Assembly (NCBI RefSeq): GCF_033097365.1
Contig: NZ_AP028461.1
Span: forward strand, 1 to 64,000
DNA from: Actinoplanes sichuanensis
GTDB taxonomy: Bacteria > Actinomycetota > Actinomycetes > Mycobacteriales > Micromonosporaceae
Reading direction: 5' to 3'
DNA: 64,000 nt
This document shows positions 35,060 through 43,965 of this stretch, piece after piece. The position numbers and the translations under genes were made by a program. Every line of letters begins with the position of its first letter. Position 1 is the stretch's first letter. A model generated the notes under the pieces. It searched no databases. It saw only the letters and a list, made by a program, of their open reading frames with translations, and had not been told where the DNA came from.

Positions 35060-35280
35060 CATGCCCACCCTCAACGCCTACTGCCCCGCCTTCTTCGCCA
35101 CCGCCCCGACCGCCACGTTCCTGCTCATCGTGTCCGCGATCGTCCTCGGCACCGCGATGCCCGCACCGGCCGGCGACTGCGCTGGCACGGCATCGCCTAC
35201 GCCGCCCTGCTGCCCGCCTTCGCCATCACCGGATTCGTCGTGCAACCCGCCCAGCCTGAACCGGCGTCGCCCTCGCCGCA
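35060..35280 (+). pseudogene. Membrane-protein fragment, frameshifted
   Basis: A hydrophobic stretch ATFLLIVSAIVLGTAMPAPAGD is followed, after a one-base shift near 35176, by WHGIAYAALLPAFAITGFVV in the next frame. Together they look like two transmembrane helices of a small DUF998-like membrane protein. No intact start or end. Remnant. Confidence 0.4.
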
Positions 35281-35346
35281 GCCACCGCAGCACTGGTTGT
35301 GCGGCTTCGGCGAACCACTCGGTGACCGATCGCCCCCAGGTGCCTA

Positions 35347-35877
35347 TCAGGCTGTCAGGCGTATGCGCAGTTGCCGCCGGGCCTGATGGAGCCGGGACTT
35401 CACCGTCCCTTCCGGAACGTGGTGCAGTACGGCGATCTCTGAGCAGCTGAGCCCCACCACGTCCCGCAACGCCAGCGCCTCGGCCAGTTCCGGCCGTAGC
35501 TGCTTCAGGGCCTCGAGCAGGTCTACCCGGGTCGTGGCGACCACGCTGGTTCGCCGCACGTCCGCGATGTCAGCGAGTCCGTCGTCGCGGCCGGTGCGGG
35601 CGTCCGCCCGGTCCCCGCAGCGCGCCGAGCGAGCCCGGTTGGTGGCGATCCGGAACATCCAGGTCCGGAAAGCGCTGCGGCCCTCGAAGCGGGGCAGCCC
35701 CCGGGCCACCGCCAGCAGGGTGTCCTGGCATGCCTCCTCGGCGTCCTCGCGATTGGTCAACAGGCGGCTGCACACCCGGAGAACCTCCGGCCGGACCGTC
35801 ACGAGGAGCACATTAAGCGCCGCCAGATCGCCTGCGGACGCGATCCGGGCGAGGCTTTCAACATCCTGACCAGACAT
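35347..35877 (-). CDS. ECF-type RNA polymerase sigma factor
   Basis: 176 residues. Region 2: LLTNREDAEEACQDTLLAVA and GRSAFRTWMFRIATNRA (DNA melting and -10 reading). Region 4: LDLRDVVGLSCSEIAVLHHV-like helix-turn-helix near 130-160, ending GTVKSRLHQARRQLR. Full length for the ECF family. No anti-sigma gene adjoins it. It is divergent from a secreted protein gene, which could be its target. Start ATG at 35877 lies 4 bp after CCTTTC on the plus strand (GAAAGG on its own), a good ribosome binding site. Confidence 0.9.
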   Translation of the reverse strand: MSGQDVESLARIASAGDLAALNVLLVTVRPEVLRVCSRLLTNREDAEEACQDTLLAVARGLPRFEGRSAFRTWMFRIATNRARSARCGDRADARTGRDDGLADIADVRRTSVVATTRVDLLEALKQLRPELAEALALRDVVGLSCSEIAVLHHVPEGTVKSRLHQARRQLRIRLTA

Positions 35878-36048
35878 AGCACGTCCTTTCCGCGCTCAGT
35901 ATGCGTCCGCGCGAGGCCATGGAAGACGCTCCATCAGTGCCACGTTCCGTAGCGGTGCGGGAACTGTCGGTTGGGCGACAGTGGCGAACCGCAGCGAGGC
36001 AGCGGTGGACGAACTAGTTGACCCTCCCAGCAAGAAACGGAGTTCCAC

Positions 36049-37395
36049 ATGCGTTCAGTAGCACCACAGACCCGCGACCGTGCCACCACCGCCGCCCATC
36101 TCACCGCCGCCGTAGCGCTCTCCGGGGCGTTGCTCGCCACTGGGACGCCGCCCGCCTGGGCGGGCGCCACGGCCACCCGTCCGGCGCTCGTCTCCACCGA
36201 CAAGTCCCCGCCGCAGGTGCGAGACGTCAAGTTCTCTCGGGCCTCCGTCGCGGTCCGTGGTCTCGCCGTCGTGCCCGTACGGGTGTCCATGCGGGTCACC
36301 GACCCGTCGGGGGTACGGGACGACCCGCACGAGATGAACCCGTCCCCGCAGCTCGTGCTCGGGCCGGTCCCGGGCCATCAGTCGAAGCTCCGGCCGGTGC
36401 TGACTCGGACCTCGGGGACCGCCACGGACGGCATCTGGAGCGCCACCGTCAACGTGCCGTCCACCTGGAACGGAACGGTCCGAATCGTCTCGGTCGGCGC
36501 GATGGACAAGGCCGGCAACGAACTGTCCACCGCACTCTCCGGCGCCCGAGCACCGCAACTGCGGGTCCGGGGCACCCACCGGCCCGCGCTGACGTTCCAA
36601 TACTCGATGCTGGCCGGGGGCGGCTTCCGGATCCACGGCCGGGCCTCTTTCACCGACACCGGCCGGCCCCTCTCCCGCCAGAAGCTGGCTACCGCGCTCG
36701 ACAGCGGCTGCGACTTCGACGGCGGCGCGAGGAACAACATCGTCACCGACGCCCGAGGCAACTTCGAGAAGCGGTTCCGCGCCGGCGGCGCGGGCGACGC
36801 GGGTTGTGTCGCACTGATCGGCCCGGCCGCGCGCAACCAACGACCGGCGATCGTCGCCTACCGCATCGCGTCCGCGCCGGCGTACTCCGTCCCCGAGACG
36901 GCAATGCTGCAGGCCGCGGACCTGAACGGGACCGCCACCACGCCGGTCACCGCCAACTCCTGGGTGGCGCTGCGGCCGCCGCAGCCGTGCGGACCATACG
37001 CGTCGGCCAAGCTGCGCCGCGCGGATCGGGCCGTCCAGGCCATGGTCGGCGTGAACGACCGCCCGACGGTCATCGTGAACGACGTGGCCGTTTATGCCTC
37101 TGACGGCGCCCAGCGGTATCTGCGTGACGTGCGCCGGGCCGTAGCCACCTGTGGCCATGGCTGGTCAGTTCGCGCCAGTGGCGTGGCCGGCGACGAGTCC
37201 GTGCTTCTGCGGCATCGGGAGTACATCGACTACGCAGAGACGAACAAGGAAACCTACGTCGTGGTCGCCCGGACCGGGCGCGCCGTGGTGGTCGTGGCCG
37301 ACACCGGCTGGGAGACCGCGGATGGGCACGAGGCCCTCGTCCGCAGCCTGAGCGCGGCGGCAGTGCGACGCGCCGCCGTGGTGAACGGGCGGTAG
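36049..37395 (+). CDS. Secreted protein with Ig-like region and PknH-sensor-like C-terminus
   Basis: 448 residues. Signal peptide at 1-39: basic start, hydrophobic AAHLTAAVALSGALLATG, cleavage after AWA. The mature protein begins with beta-rich segments (VPVRVSMRVTDPSGVRDD, WSATVNVPSTWNGTVRI) like Ig-type repeats. The C-terminal 200 residues have Cys spaced as in extracellular sensor domains (SGCDFDG, DAGCVALIG, QPCGPYAS, VATCGHGW) and end YVVVARTGRAVVVVADTGW. Extracellular or cell-wall associated; role unknown. GTTCCACATG start context is preceded by AAGAAACGGAG. Confidence 0.75.
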   Translation: MRSVAPQTRDRATTAAHLTAAVALSGALLATGTPPAWAGATATRPALVSTDKSPPQVRDVKFSRASVAVRGLAVVPVRVSMRVTDPSGVRDDPHEMNPSPQLVLGPVPGHQSKLRPVLTRTSGTATDGIWSATVNVPSTWNGTVRIVSVGAMDKAGNELSTALSGARAPQLRVRGTHRPALTFQYSMLAGGGFRIHGRASFTDTGRPLSRQKLATALDSGCDFDGGARNNIVTDARGNFEKRFRAGGAGDAGCVALIGPAARNQRPAIVAYRIASAPAYSVPETAMLQAADLNGTATTPVTANSWVALRPPQPCGPYASAKLRRADRAVQAMVGVNDRPTVIVNDVAVYASDGAQRYLRDVRRAVATCGHGWSVRASGVAGDESVLLRHREYIDYAETNKETYVVVARTGRAVVVVADTGWETADGHEALVRSLSAAAVRRAAVVNGR

Positions 37396-37761
37396 TGCGT
37401 AGGGCGCCGCGATTCGTGGCTCCTGGACGATGACGTAATGCGGTCCGTCTGTGGGGGACGGGCCGGCGCTTCCGATGAACGTGGCCGCGGCGGTTGTCCC
37501 TGTCGCGGTCACCGTCGCGTCCGGCCGTCAGCGACGGCCCGGCTCCGCCGCCGCAGACCCCGGGACGCCAGTCGGACGGCATCGGATCTCGACGTGACGA
37601 GCTCCCCTGCCGACGATCGGCGAATGTCGAAGTGCCGTCGCCTCCTGCCTGGACGATCGCGATACCTCGATGACACCGAACCCATTCGGTGTTCTTCGCC
37701 TGTTGTCCGAGGACTCGGCGGTGCTACACGGCAGACACGGTGATGACCGGCTCGTCGTGCT
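37396..37761. other. Intergenic region between convergent genes, 366 bp
   Basis: No supported gene. Lies between the ends of the secreted-protein gene and the glycosyltransferase-associated operon; no clear terminator hairpin with a long stem was found by eye. Confidence 0.4.
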
Positions 37762-38880
37762 CTACGGTCGCGGAGTCGCCGCAGCGGAGATTACGCCCCG
37801 CGGCGCCGTTCTGTGACCGAGACGCGCTCGCGGGTTCTGACCCTCGCTCGCGGTGTGGTGCTGGAGGGTGGAGATGAGGGCGAGGGTGGACTCGGCGCCC
37901 TGGTTGAGGTTCGGTCCGTGCAGCGTCAGTCCGTCGTAGCCGCCGCCGGTCGCCGGGTCCCACATGGCCTGGCCGATGTCGTTGTCACCGAGGAACCAGG
38001 CGATGGACCGGTGCACCCCCGTGTGCCAGTTCCGGCCGCCGGTGACGGCGGCGGCGGTGGCGCAGGCGTCCGCCAGCGCCGCCACCTCGATCGGTTGCTG
38101 GTCGTGGTGCAGCCGTGGACCGCCGTGCTGCCATCCCGCGGACGGCAGGACCGACAGATGACCGTCACTGACCTGGATCGTCAGCAGCCACGTCAGCATC
38201 CGCAAGCCGGCGGCCAGGGCTGGTGGGTCGTCGAGGAGGTCGCCGGCGGCGATGAGGGCTTCGGCGAGGGCGGCATTGGCGTAGGTGAGCTTTTCCTCCG
38301 GCCATGGCCAGTGCGGGTCGGGACCGGGCGTCCCGATGGCGATCGTGGCGTCGGCCAGAAGCTCGGCGGCCGTCTCGTTGCCGGGATCGGCCCGGAGAAG
38401 TTCGGCGGCGCCGAGCGCGGCGAAGGCCATCGCCCGCGGGTCGGTGGATCGGCAGGAGGCTCCCAGAGTGAAGGCGAGGAGCGCTTCCTGGCGGATCCAC
38501 CGGGCCGGCGAGCGTGCGGCGGCTGTTCCCAGGCCCCAGAGGGCGCGGCCCCACCAGTCGCCGACGCCTGGCTGATCGGTCCAGGTCCGGTTGAAGTCCA
38601 GCCGGTTGTGGAAGGCGCCGTCGGTGCTCTGGGCGTGGGTGAGGAACGCCAGATACCGCTCGGCGAGCCGGAGGATGTCAGTGGACGGGTCCGGCTCGCG
38701 GCTGGTCACGACGAGACCCCGGGCGACGTCATCGGTGCAGTAACCGTGCTCGCGGCGGACAGTGGCGTGCCGGGCGTGTTCGAACAGGCCGGTGTCGTCG
38801 GTGAGCCGCAGCAGGTGGGTGAAGGGCACAGCGGGAACAGCCCGGGCGGACCCCGCCGTGGTGGTCGCGCCCTCGGTCAT
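37762..38880 (-). CDS. Conserved protein of a glycosyltransferase operon, (alpha/alpha) toroid-like
   Basis: 372 residues from the ATG at 38880. Repeated helical pairs (ERYLAFLTHAQSTDGAFHN, RALWGLGTAAARSP, LAEALIAAGDLLDDPPALAA, RSIAWFLGDNDIG) suggest an alpha/alpha-toroid as in glycoside hydrolases and N-acyl-glucosamine epimerases. GDWWGRALWG and YDGLTLHGPN carry conserved aromatic residues. Its start overlaps the stop of the glycosyltransferase gene upstream. Similar trios occur in actinobacteria, with the protein annotated only as glycosyltransferase-associated. Probable carbohydrate-active enzyme; substrate unknown. Confidence 0.65.
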   Translation of the reverse strand: MTEGATTTAGSARAVPAVPFTHLLRLTDDTGLFEHARHATVRREHGYCTDDVARGLVVTSREPDPSTDILRLAERYLAFLTHAQSTDGAFHNRLDFNRTWTDQPGVGDWWGRALWGLGTAAARSPARWIRQEALLAFTLGASCRSTDPRAMAFAALGAAELLRADPGNETAAELLADATIAIGTPGPDPHWPWPEEKLTYANAALAEALIAAGDLLDDPPALAAGLRMLTWLLTIQVSDGHLSVLPSAGWQHGGPRLHHDQQPIEVAALADACATAAAVTGGRNWHTGVHRSIAWFLGDNDIGQAMWDPATGGGYDGLTLHGPNLNQGAESTLALISTLQHHTASEGQNPRARLGHRTAPRGVISAAATPRP

Positions 38881-40019
38881 ACGCCGGCCGCCGTGACCGG
38901 GCGGACGCCGGCGCCGACGAGTGTCGAGGCGAGTTGCTGGTAGCGCAGGGCGACTGCGGGCCACCGGACTGCCGGTTCGGCGTGGCCGCTGCGCTTTCGT
39001 AGTTCGGCCGCCAGAGCGGGCTTGGTGAGGATCTTCCGGACCGCGGTCGCCAGGGCCGCCGGGCTTTTGTGCGGCACGAGCAGGCCGGGCCCGTCGGTGA
39101 GCAGCTCCACCGCGTGCGGGAAGGCGGTCGCGACGACCGGAATCCGGGCTGCCACCGCCTCGACGAGGACGCCTGAGGTGACCTGTTCGGTGGAGTCGTA
39201 CGGCAATACGACGACGTCGGCGGAGCAGATCAGGTCGCCGAGTGCCGCGTTGTCGAGGTACGCCGACTCGTAGTGCACGTCATGCGCGACGCCGAGAGCC
39301 GCCCCGAGCCGGTGCAGGCTCGCCCGGTACGCCTCGCCGTGCTGTTCGACGACCTTGGGGTGGGTTCGGCCGGCCACGGTGTAGACCGGTGCCGGATCGA
39401 GGTTCCGCAGGCGGGCCAGGGCGCGCAGGGCCCACTCGATGCCCTTTCCCGGGCCCAGCAGGCCCCAGGTGAGCAGATGCGGCCGGTTGTCGTGGCGGCG
39501 GGCCGGTCCCCCGGTGTAGTCGGAGGCGCCGTGCGGGATGACGCTCACCTTCGCCGCGTCCACGGCATAGCCGAGAAGGAGCCGGTCGTGGGCCGCCTCG
39601 GTGATGGTCACGACCGCGCCGGCGGCGGCGGCGATCTGTTCGAGCAGCGATTTCTGCCTCGGGGTGGGATTGGTCAGTACGGTGTGCAGGACGACGATGC
39701 TCGGCACGGTGAGCCGGCGTAGTACGGACAGGACTTCTCCGCCGTCGCGGCCGGGGTAGATGCCGTACTCATGCTGGACGACGGCGACGTCGAAGGTGTT
39801 CAGCACTTCGGCGCTGTCACGCCAGCCGGACGGTGCGGTGTCCATCCAGGTGTGCACCACACCGGGTGTGGGTCTGATGTCGTCGCCGTGCGCGGCGACC
39901 CGGACGATGCCGCTCGGCCCGGCGACCTCACTGAGGTGAGTGGAGAGCGCGGCGTTGAAAGTCGCCAGGCCGCACCGAGTGGGCGGGTGGGTGCTGAGGA
40001 ATCCGTACCTGATGGTCAT
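38877..40019 (-). CDS. Glycosyltransferase, GT4-like
   Basis: 380 residues from the ATG at 40019. GT-B fold: N-terminal MTIRYGFLSTHPPTRCGLAT (GCG-like nucleotide loop), middle VQHEYGIYPGRDGGEVL and VVTITEAAHDRLL, then LLTWGLLGPGKGIEWAL and VVLPYDSTEQVTSGVLVEAVA, which is the E-x7-E-type donor-binding motif. Transfers a sugar from an activated donor. Overlaps the next gene by 4 bp and follows another glycosyltransferase in the same direction. Cytoplasmic. Product unknown, perhaps a stress-linked mannan or glycan. Confidence 0.85.
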   Translation of the reverse strand: MTIRYGFLSTHPPTRCGLATFNAALSTHLSEVAGPSGIVRVAAHGDDIRPTPGVVHTWMDTAPSGWRDSAEVLNTFDVAVVQHEYGIYPGRDGGEVLSVLRRLTVPSIVVLHTVLTNPTPRQKSLLEQIAAAAGAVVTITEAAHDRLLLGYAVDAAKVSVIPHGASDYTGGPARRHDNRPHLLTWGLLGPGKGIEWALRALARLRNLDPAPVYTVAGRTHPKVVEQHGEAYRASLHRLGAALGVAHDVHYESAYLDNAALGDLICSADVVVLPYDSTEQVTSGVLVEAVAARIPVVATAFPHAVELLTDGPGLLVPHKSPAALATAVRKILTKPALAAELRKRSGHAEPAVRWPAVALRYQQLASTLVGAGVRPVTAAGV

Positions 40020-40101
40020 GGGGTGCCTTTCTGTAGCCCGCCGGGTAGCGGTCGACACGCGACCGCGTGCGAGGCGCGGTGCTTGGGTGTGCGCGGGCCG
40101 G

Positions 40102-41112
40102 TCAACCCCTGCTGCTGCCGATGAGCTGCTCGTAGACGGCCAGATAGTCGGCGACCATGCGGTGCGCGTCGAAGCGTTTGCGGGCCTGTTCCCGGCAGCC
40201 GGCCCGGTCGATGGTGTGAACAGCGCCGACAGCGGCGACGGCCTGGTCGACGCCGCATACCAGAAACCCGGTGACACCGTCGTCGACGATTTCGGGCATG
40301 GAGCCCCGCGGGTAGGCGATGACCGGTGTACCGCAGACCATCGACTCCACGACCGACAGGCCGAACGGCTCGTCGAAGTCGATCGGGTGCAGAAGCGCCT
40401 CTGCCCGGCCGAGGATCTCACCGCGGCGCTGTGCCCCGACCGCGCCGAGGAAGACCACGTGTTCGCCGTCGATGTGCGGCGCCACCCGCTCGTCGAAATA
40501 CCGCTCATCCTGAACGATGCCGCAGATGGTGAGCGTACGCCCGGCGCGGCGGGCGATCTCGATCGCCGTGTGGGTGCCCTTGTCCGGGTGGATTCTGCCG
40601 AAGCTCACCAGCCCGGGTGCCCCGGCCGGTGAGAACGGGAGCCCGCCCGCGTCCACCCCGTGATGGACCGTCGCGACATAGTCGAGGTCGGGGTGCCGGT
40701 CGGCATCGGAGATCGACACGAACGAGGAGCGACTCGAACGGTAGGCCGGCAGGATCGTGGGGCCGGAGAATCCGTGCACGGTGGTGAGCAGCGGGGCACG
40801 GCAGTGATCCGCGAAGGCGAGCGGGAGCCAGTCGAGGTGGTTGTGGACGATGTCGAAATCACCGGAGCGGGCCAGGGTGTACGAGACATGCATGGCCTCG
40901 GCGACTCGGCCGTCCGCCGACGCATCGTCCGCATACCCCCGCGGGCACACACCATCGAGCCGCGCCGCTGTGATCGAGTCCAATGTCGCGAAGAGCGTCA
41001 CCTCAACGCCGGCTTTCACCAGACCGTCCGCAAGCAACCCCGTGACCTGTTCCCAAGGCCCATATGCGTACGGCGGGGTACGCCAGGCCACCGGCCCCAG
41101 GATGCCGACCAT
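40102..41112 (-). CDS. Glycosyltransferase family 4 protein
   Basis: 336 residues from the ATG at 41112; a GTG at 41115 is an alternative start. GT-B motifs: GILGPVAWRTPPYAYGPWEQ, DIVHNHLDWLPL, FSPAGAPGLVSFGRIHPDKG (donor binding) and HPIDFDEPFGLSVVESMVCGTPVI (the E-x7-E catalytic segment) and IVDDGVTGFLV. Sugar transfer from a nucleotide donor. It heads the glycosyltransferase operon after a short coupled small gene whose stop overlaps its start. Confidence 0.9.
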   Translation of the reverse strand: MVGILGPVAWRTPPYAYGPWEQVTGLLADGLVKAGVEVTLFATLDSITAARLDGVCPRGYADDASADGRVAEAMHVSYTLARSGDFDIVHNHLDWLPLAFADHCRAPLLTTVHGFSGPTILPAYRSSRSSFVSISDADRHPDLDYVATVHHGVDAGGLPFSPAGAPGLVSFGRIHPDKGTHTAIEIARRAGRTLTICGIVQDERYFDERVAPHIDGEHVVFLGAVGAQRRGEILGRAEALLHPIDFDEPFGLSVVESMVCGTPVIAYPRGSMPEIVDDGVTGFLVCGVDQAVAAVGAVHTIDRAGCREQARKRFDAHRMVADYLAVYEQLIGSSRG

Positions 41113-41282
41113 CACAAGGATGCTCTTCGGGCCGATGCCGCCGGCTCGAGGTGGAGCATGGCCAGCAACCCGCCATGTTCGGAGGTGTCGATGTGCTCGG
41201 GCAGTTCCCGTTCGACGAAGGCAGCTCTGACGTGCTGCCGCTCACGTAGAACAGTGACGACGACTATTCTGAAGATGATCAT
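41112..41282 (-). CDS. Small protein coupled to glycosyltransferase gene
   Basis: 56 residues: MIIFRIVVVTVLRERQHVRA, then AAFVERELPEHIDTSEHGGL and LHLEPAAS. Its TGA overlaps the start of the glycosyltransferase gene. The acidic middle (ELPEHIDTSEHGG) reads like a conserved short protein of these clusters. No domain known. Could be a leader or a small partner. Confidence 0.4.
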   Translation of the reverse strand: MIIFRIVVVTVLRERQHVRAAFVERELPEHIDTSEHGGLLAMLHLEPAASARRASL

Positions 41283-41743
41283 TGTCGGCTCTCTCGGATC
41301 ACTCGTCGGCGGTGGACGGAGCCGCCGGAGTCTGGAGCGACACCGTCAGCCTACGCCTGCCATGACACTCTCTCGACGGCCGGAGAACCGGGCTCCCGGC
41401 ACGTGGTGTCCTCCGCCGCCATGAAAGAGGTCAGAATCTGCGCGAAGCGTGCCGGAGAGTTACTCCACGCGGCCAGGTGAGCCGCAGACGACACCGATTT
41501 CAGCGGATTCGGTCACGGGGGCGTACGGTGAACACGTCACCCGGGACTCCGGTGGCGTGAGCTCTCCGCCGCCCCAGCTGTTCCCCGCCAGTCGTGGATT
41601 ACATCGCCGCCCCCGTCCATCAAGCGTGCCGAAGCCCTCACCTCGTGCGGTGGTAGCCCTCGAGCGGGCAGTGCGGCTCTCGACGATCCGTGTACGTGCT
41701 GGACACGTTGCGGAACATGTGGCATGAACAAATGTGAAGGAAT
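41283..41743. other. Divergent intergenic region, 461 bp
   Basis: Between the glycosyltransferase operon and the DoxX-like gene. No supported gene. Must contain promoters in both directions; none was assigned confidently. Confidence 0.4.
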
Positions 41744-42370
41744 GTGAGTGCGGTGTTAAACATCGCCAACGATCACGGAACCCCGGCTCCGGCCACCGCT
41801 CCGGCAAGGTCGGAAAAGGTGGAACGGGCTGCGAGGCACCAGGCTCACGTACCGGAAGCCAGCCTCTCGGTCACCGGCTGGACGGCCACCGCCGCGCGAC
41901 ATCTTCTGGCCGGCATCCGCATCTCGCTGGGGTGGGTCTTCCTCTGGGCCTTCCTCGACAAACTGTTCGGCCTCGGCCGGAGTACCGCGGCCGCGAACGC
42001 ATGGCTGGACGGCGGGAGCCCCACCGCGGGTTTCCTGGGCAAATCCGCGACCGGCCCGTTCGCCGGCCTCTATCACTCGATCGCCGGCAACGCCGTCGTC
42101 GACGCGATGTTCATGGCGACGCTGCTCGGCATCGGCACAGCGCTCCTGCTCGGGATCGGCATGCGTGTCGCCGCATGTGCCGGAGCCGTGTCGACCGTCC
42201 TGATGTGGACGGCGATGCTGCCGCCGACCACCAATCCGTTCATGGACGACCACCTCGTGTACGCCGCCGTGCTGATCCTGCTGGCCCTGCTCGGCGCCGG
42301 AAATACGTGGGGCCTCGGCCGTCGGTGGGCGGCGACCCCGCTTGTGCGGCGTAACCCCTGGCTCACATAG
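41744..42370 (+). CDS. DoxX/DoxD-like integral membrane protein
   Basis: 208 residues from a GTG. Four membrane segments: ISLGWVFLWAFLDKLFGL (about 68-85), a central region near 120-140 (MFMATLLGIGTALLLGIG), AGAVSTVLMWTAMLPP and LVYAAVLILLALLGAG. The first segment followed by FLDKLFGLG is typical of the DoxX family. Inner-membrane protein, thought to handle redox or sulphur stress by analogy. The first 50 residues are cytoplasmic and Ala-rich. AAGGAATG precedes the start. Neighbours are stress proteins. Confidence 0.8.
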   Translation: MSAVLNIANDHGTPAPATAPARSEKVERAARHQAHVPEASLSVTGWTATAARHLLAGIRISLGWVFLWAFLDKLFGLGRSTAAANAWLDGGSPTAGFLGKSATGPFAGLYHSIAGNAVVDAMFMATLLGIGTALLLGIGMRVAACAGAVSTVLMWTAMLPPTTNPFMDDHLVYAAVLILLALLGAGNTWGLGRRWAATPLVRRNPWLT

Positions 42371-42463
42371 ACCCGGCGGTGTGCTCCATCCACTCGGACC
42401 GCGCACATCGTCGTCGCTGAACCCCCATACCGAGCGGTGGGTTCCTCACCTCAGGAGCTCAAC

Positions 42464-42628
42464 ATGGTCGATCAGCAATCAGCGCCGGATCATCGCATCG
42501 TCGTCGGCATCGACAGCGCCGCCGGCTCGGCGGAGGCGCTGAGCTGGGCGCTCGCGTACGCAAGGCTGACCGGCGGGACCGTCGAGGCCGTCACCGCGTG
42601 GCAGGTTCCCCCGATGTACGCCTCTTGA
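42464..42628 (+). pseudogene. Universal stress protein, N-terminal part
   Basis: Begins MVDQQSAPDHRIVVGIDSAA with the Usp nucleotide-loop (VVGIDSAAGS), then ALSWALAYARLTGGTVEAV. It breaks after PPMYAS, where an IS30-like fragment begins. The 3' part continues at 43136-43400. AGGAGCTCAAC precedes the ATG. The gene cannot make a full Usp protein. Confidence 0.8.
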
Positions 42629-43135
42629 GTTCTAACGGTCGTTGCGAATCTTGATCAGAAGAGGTTCGCATGCCCAGATACGCGCACAACAAGATGTCGC
42701 TGGATGTCAAACGCCGATACTTCGAGCTGATCAGAACAGGGATGCGAGGCGCACGAGCGGCCGCGGAGGTGGGCGTGTCACTCAGTTGCGGGTCGGTGTG
42801 GTTCATCGATGCTGGCAGCGTGAGCTTTGTCGAGACCCCGATCAGTGGACGGTATCTCAGCCAGGACGATCGCATCGAGATCGCCGACGGCCTCGATCGC
42901 GGTGAGCGGGTCAAGGTGATCGCGGCTCGGATCGGCAAGAGCCACCAAAGCGTGTACCGGGAGATCGCCCGCAACCGGAAGCCCAACGGTCACTATCAGC
43001 CCTGGTACGCCCACAATCAGGCCCACCTGCGTCGCCAGCGGCCGAAGTCCCGGCGGTTGGCGACCGACCCGGCATTGCGCGAGGTGGTGGCCGGCAAACT
43101 CCGTTGCGCGTGGTCGCCGGCGCAGATCAGCAAGT
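42629..43135 (+). mobile_element. IS30-like element fragment with transposase N-terminus
   Basis: ATG at 42670 opens a frame MPRYAHNKMSLDVKRRYFEL, followed by RAAAEVGVSLSCGSVW and the IS30 helix-turn-helix ISGRYLSQDDRIEIADGLDR / RIGKSHQSVYREIARNRK, then WSPAQIS. It stops near 43133 where Usp sequence resumes. The DDE domain is missing, so it is a non-autonomous or deleted copy. Insertion lies within the Usp gene. Confidence 0.8.
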
Positions 43136-43400
43136 GCGCGGAGAAGACCCTGGCCGAAACGGTGGCACGGGCGCAGGGTGGTGACGACCACCCCGTGCCC
43201 ATCACCACCCGCGTCATGGAAGGCCCGGCAGCGCAGGTCCTGCTGGTTGCCGGCAGGGGGCCGAGCGGATGGTCCTCGGCAGTCGAGGCCACGGCGCCTT
43301 CTCCGGGATGCTGCTCGGCTCGGTCAGTCAGCACTGCGTCCAGCAAGCCACCTGCCCCACCGTCGTCATCCCGAAACAGCTTCCCACCCCGATAACGGCC
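43136..43400 (+). pseudogene. Universal stress protein, C-terminal part, frameshifted
   Basis: EKTLAETVARAQGG and TTRVMEGPAAQVLLVAGRG, then a one-base shift in the GGGGG run near 43258 to MVLGSRGHGAFSGMLLGSVS, the G-x-R/H-G-x9-GSV signature of ATP-binding Usp proteins, ending CPTVVIPKQLP. Continuous with 42464-42628 before insertion of the IS30 fragment. Confidence 0.8.
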
Positions 43401-43666
43401 GGCTTTCGGTTCTCTGGCCGGATGGGGTCCCGTGGCCTTGCCACTGTGTCGCCGGGAGGCGGCCCTGGAAGCCCTCGAGCTGGTGCCGGCCGCCGGGTGT
43501 GGCGGCTCGGTTCCAGGTGGGGGATAAGGGCGAGATCAGCGGCCGAGCGCTGTCACGGCGAGGGATGAGCGGGATCCGGCGAGCAACACCGTGCCCACGA
43601 CGGCGCTCGGAGGTGATCGATCGGCGATTGGTGGGGGGTGACCGCCGGCCCGTCCGGGAGGCGTGC

Positions 43667-43965
43667 ATGATGACCGTATCCGTGCAGAAGCCGGCGATGT
43701 TCTTCGTCGAGATCGCCGACACGTTGATCGACAAGTTTGACTACATGCGCATGATCACCGAATGAGTCGCCGACCAGACGGCGGCGCCGGCCGTCGGCAT
43801 GCTGCTCGCCGACCAGCAAGGCCGGCTGGAGTTCGTTGCCGGGTCGAACGAGAACATCACCCTCGGGGAGCTGCCAGGCCACGGCGAGACCCTTACGAGC
43901 AGTTGCAAGGAGCCTTGTACAGCCGGCTCATCATCGGGCAGGCCAGGTCGTGGGGCGGTTCAGTC
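43667..43965 (+). pseudogene. GAF-ANTAR protein remnant
   Basis: The start reads MMTVSVQKPAMFFVEIADTL, like MTTVSAQRLASIFVEVADTL at 50294. After an in-frame TGA (43763) the same frame reads VGMLLADQQGRLEFVAGSNE, then a deletion joins to ETL and, one frame over, YEQLQGALYSRLIIGQA, the ANTAR start. About half the GAF domain and the ANTAR end are missing. A decayed paralogue of the intact gene at 49569-50294. Confidence 0.75.
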
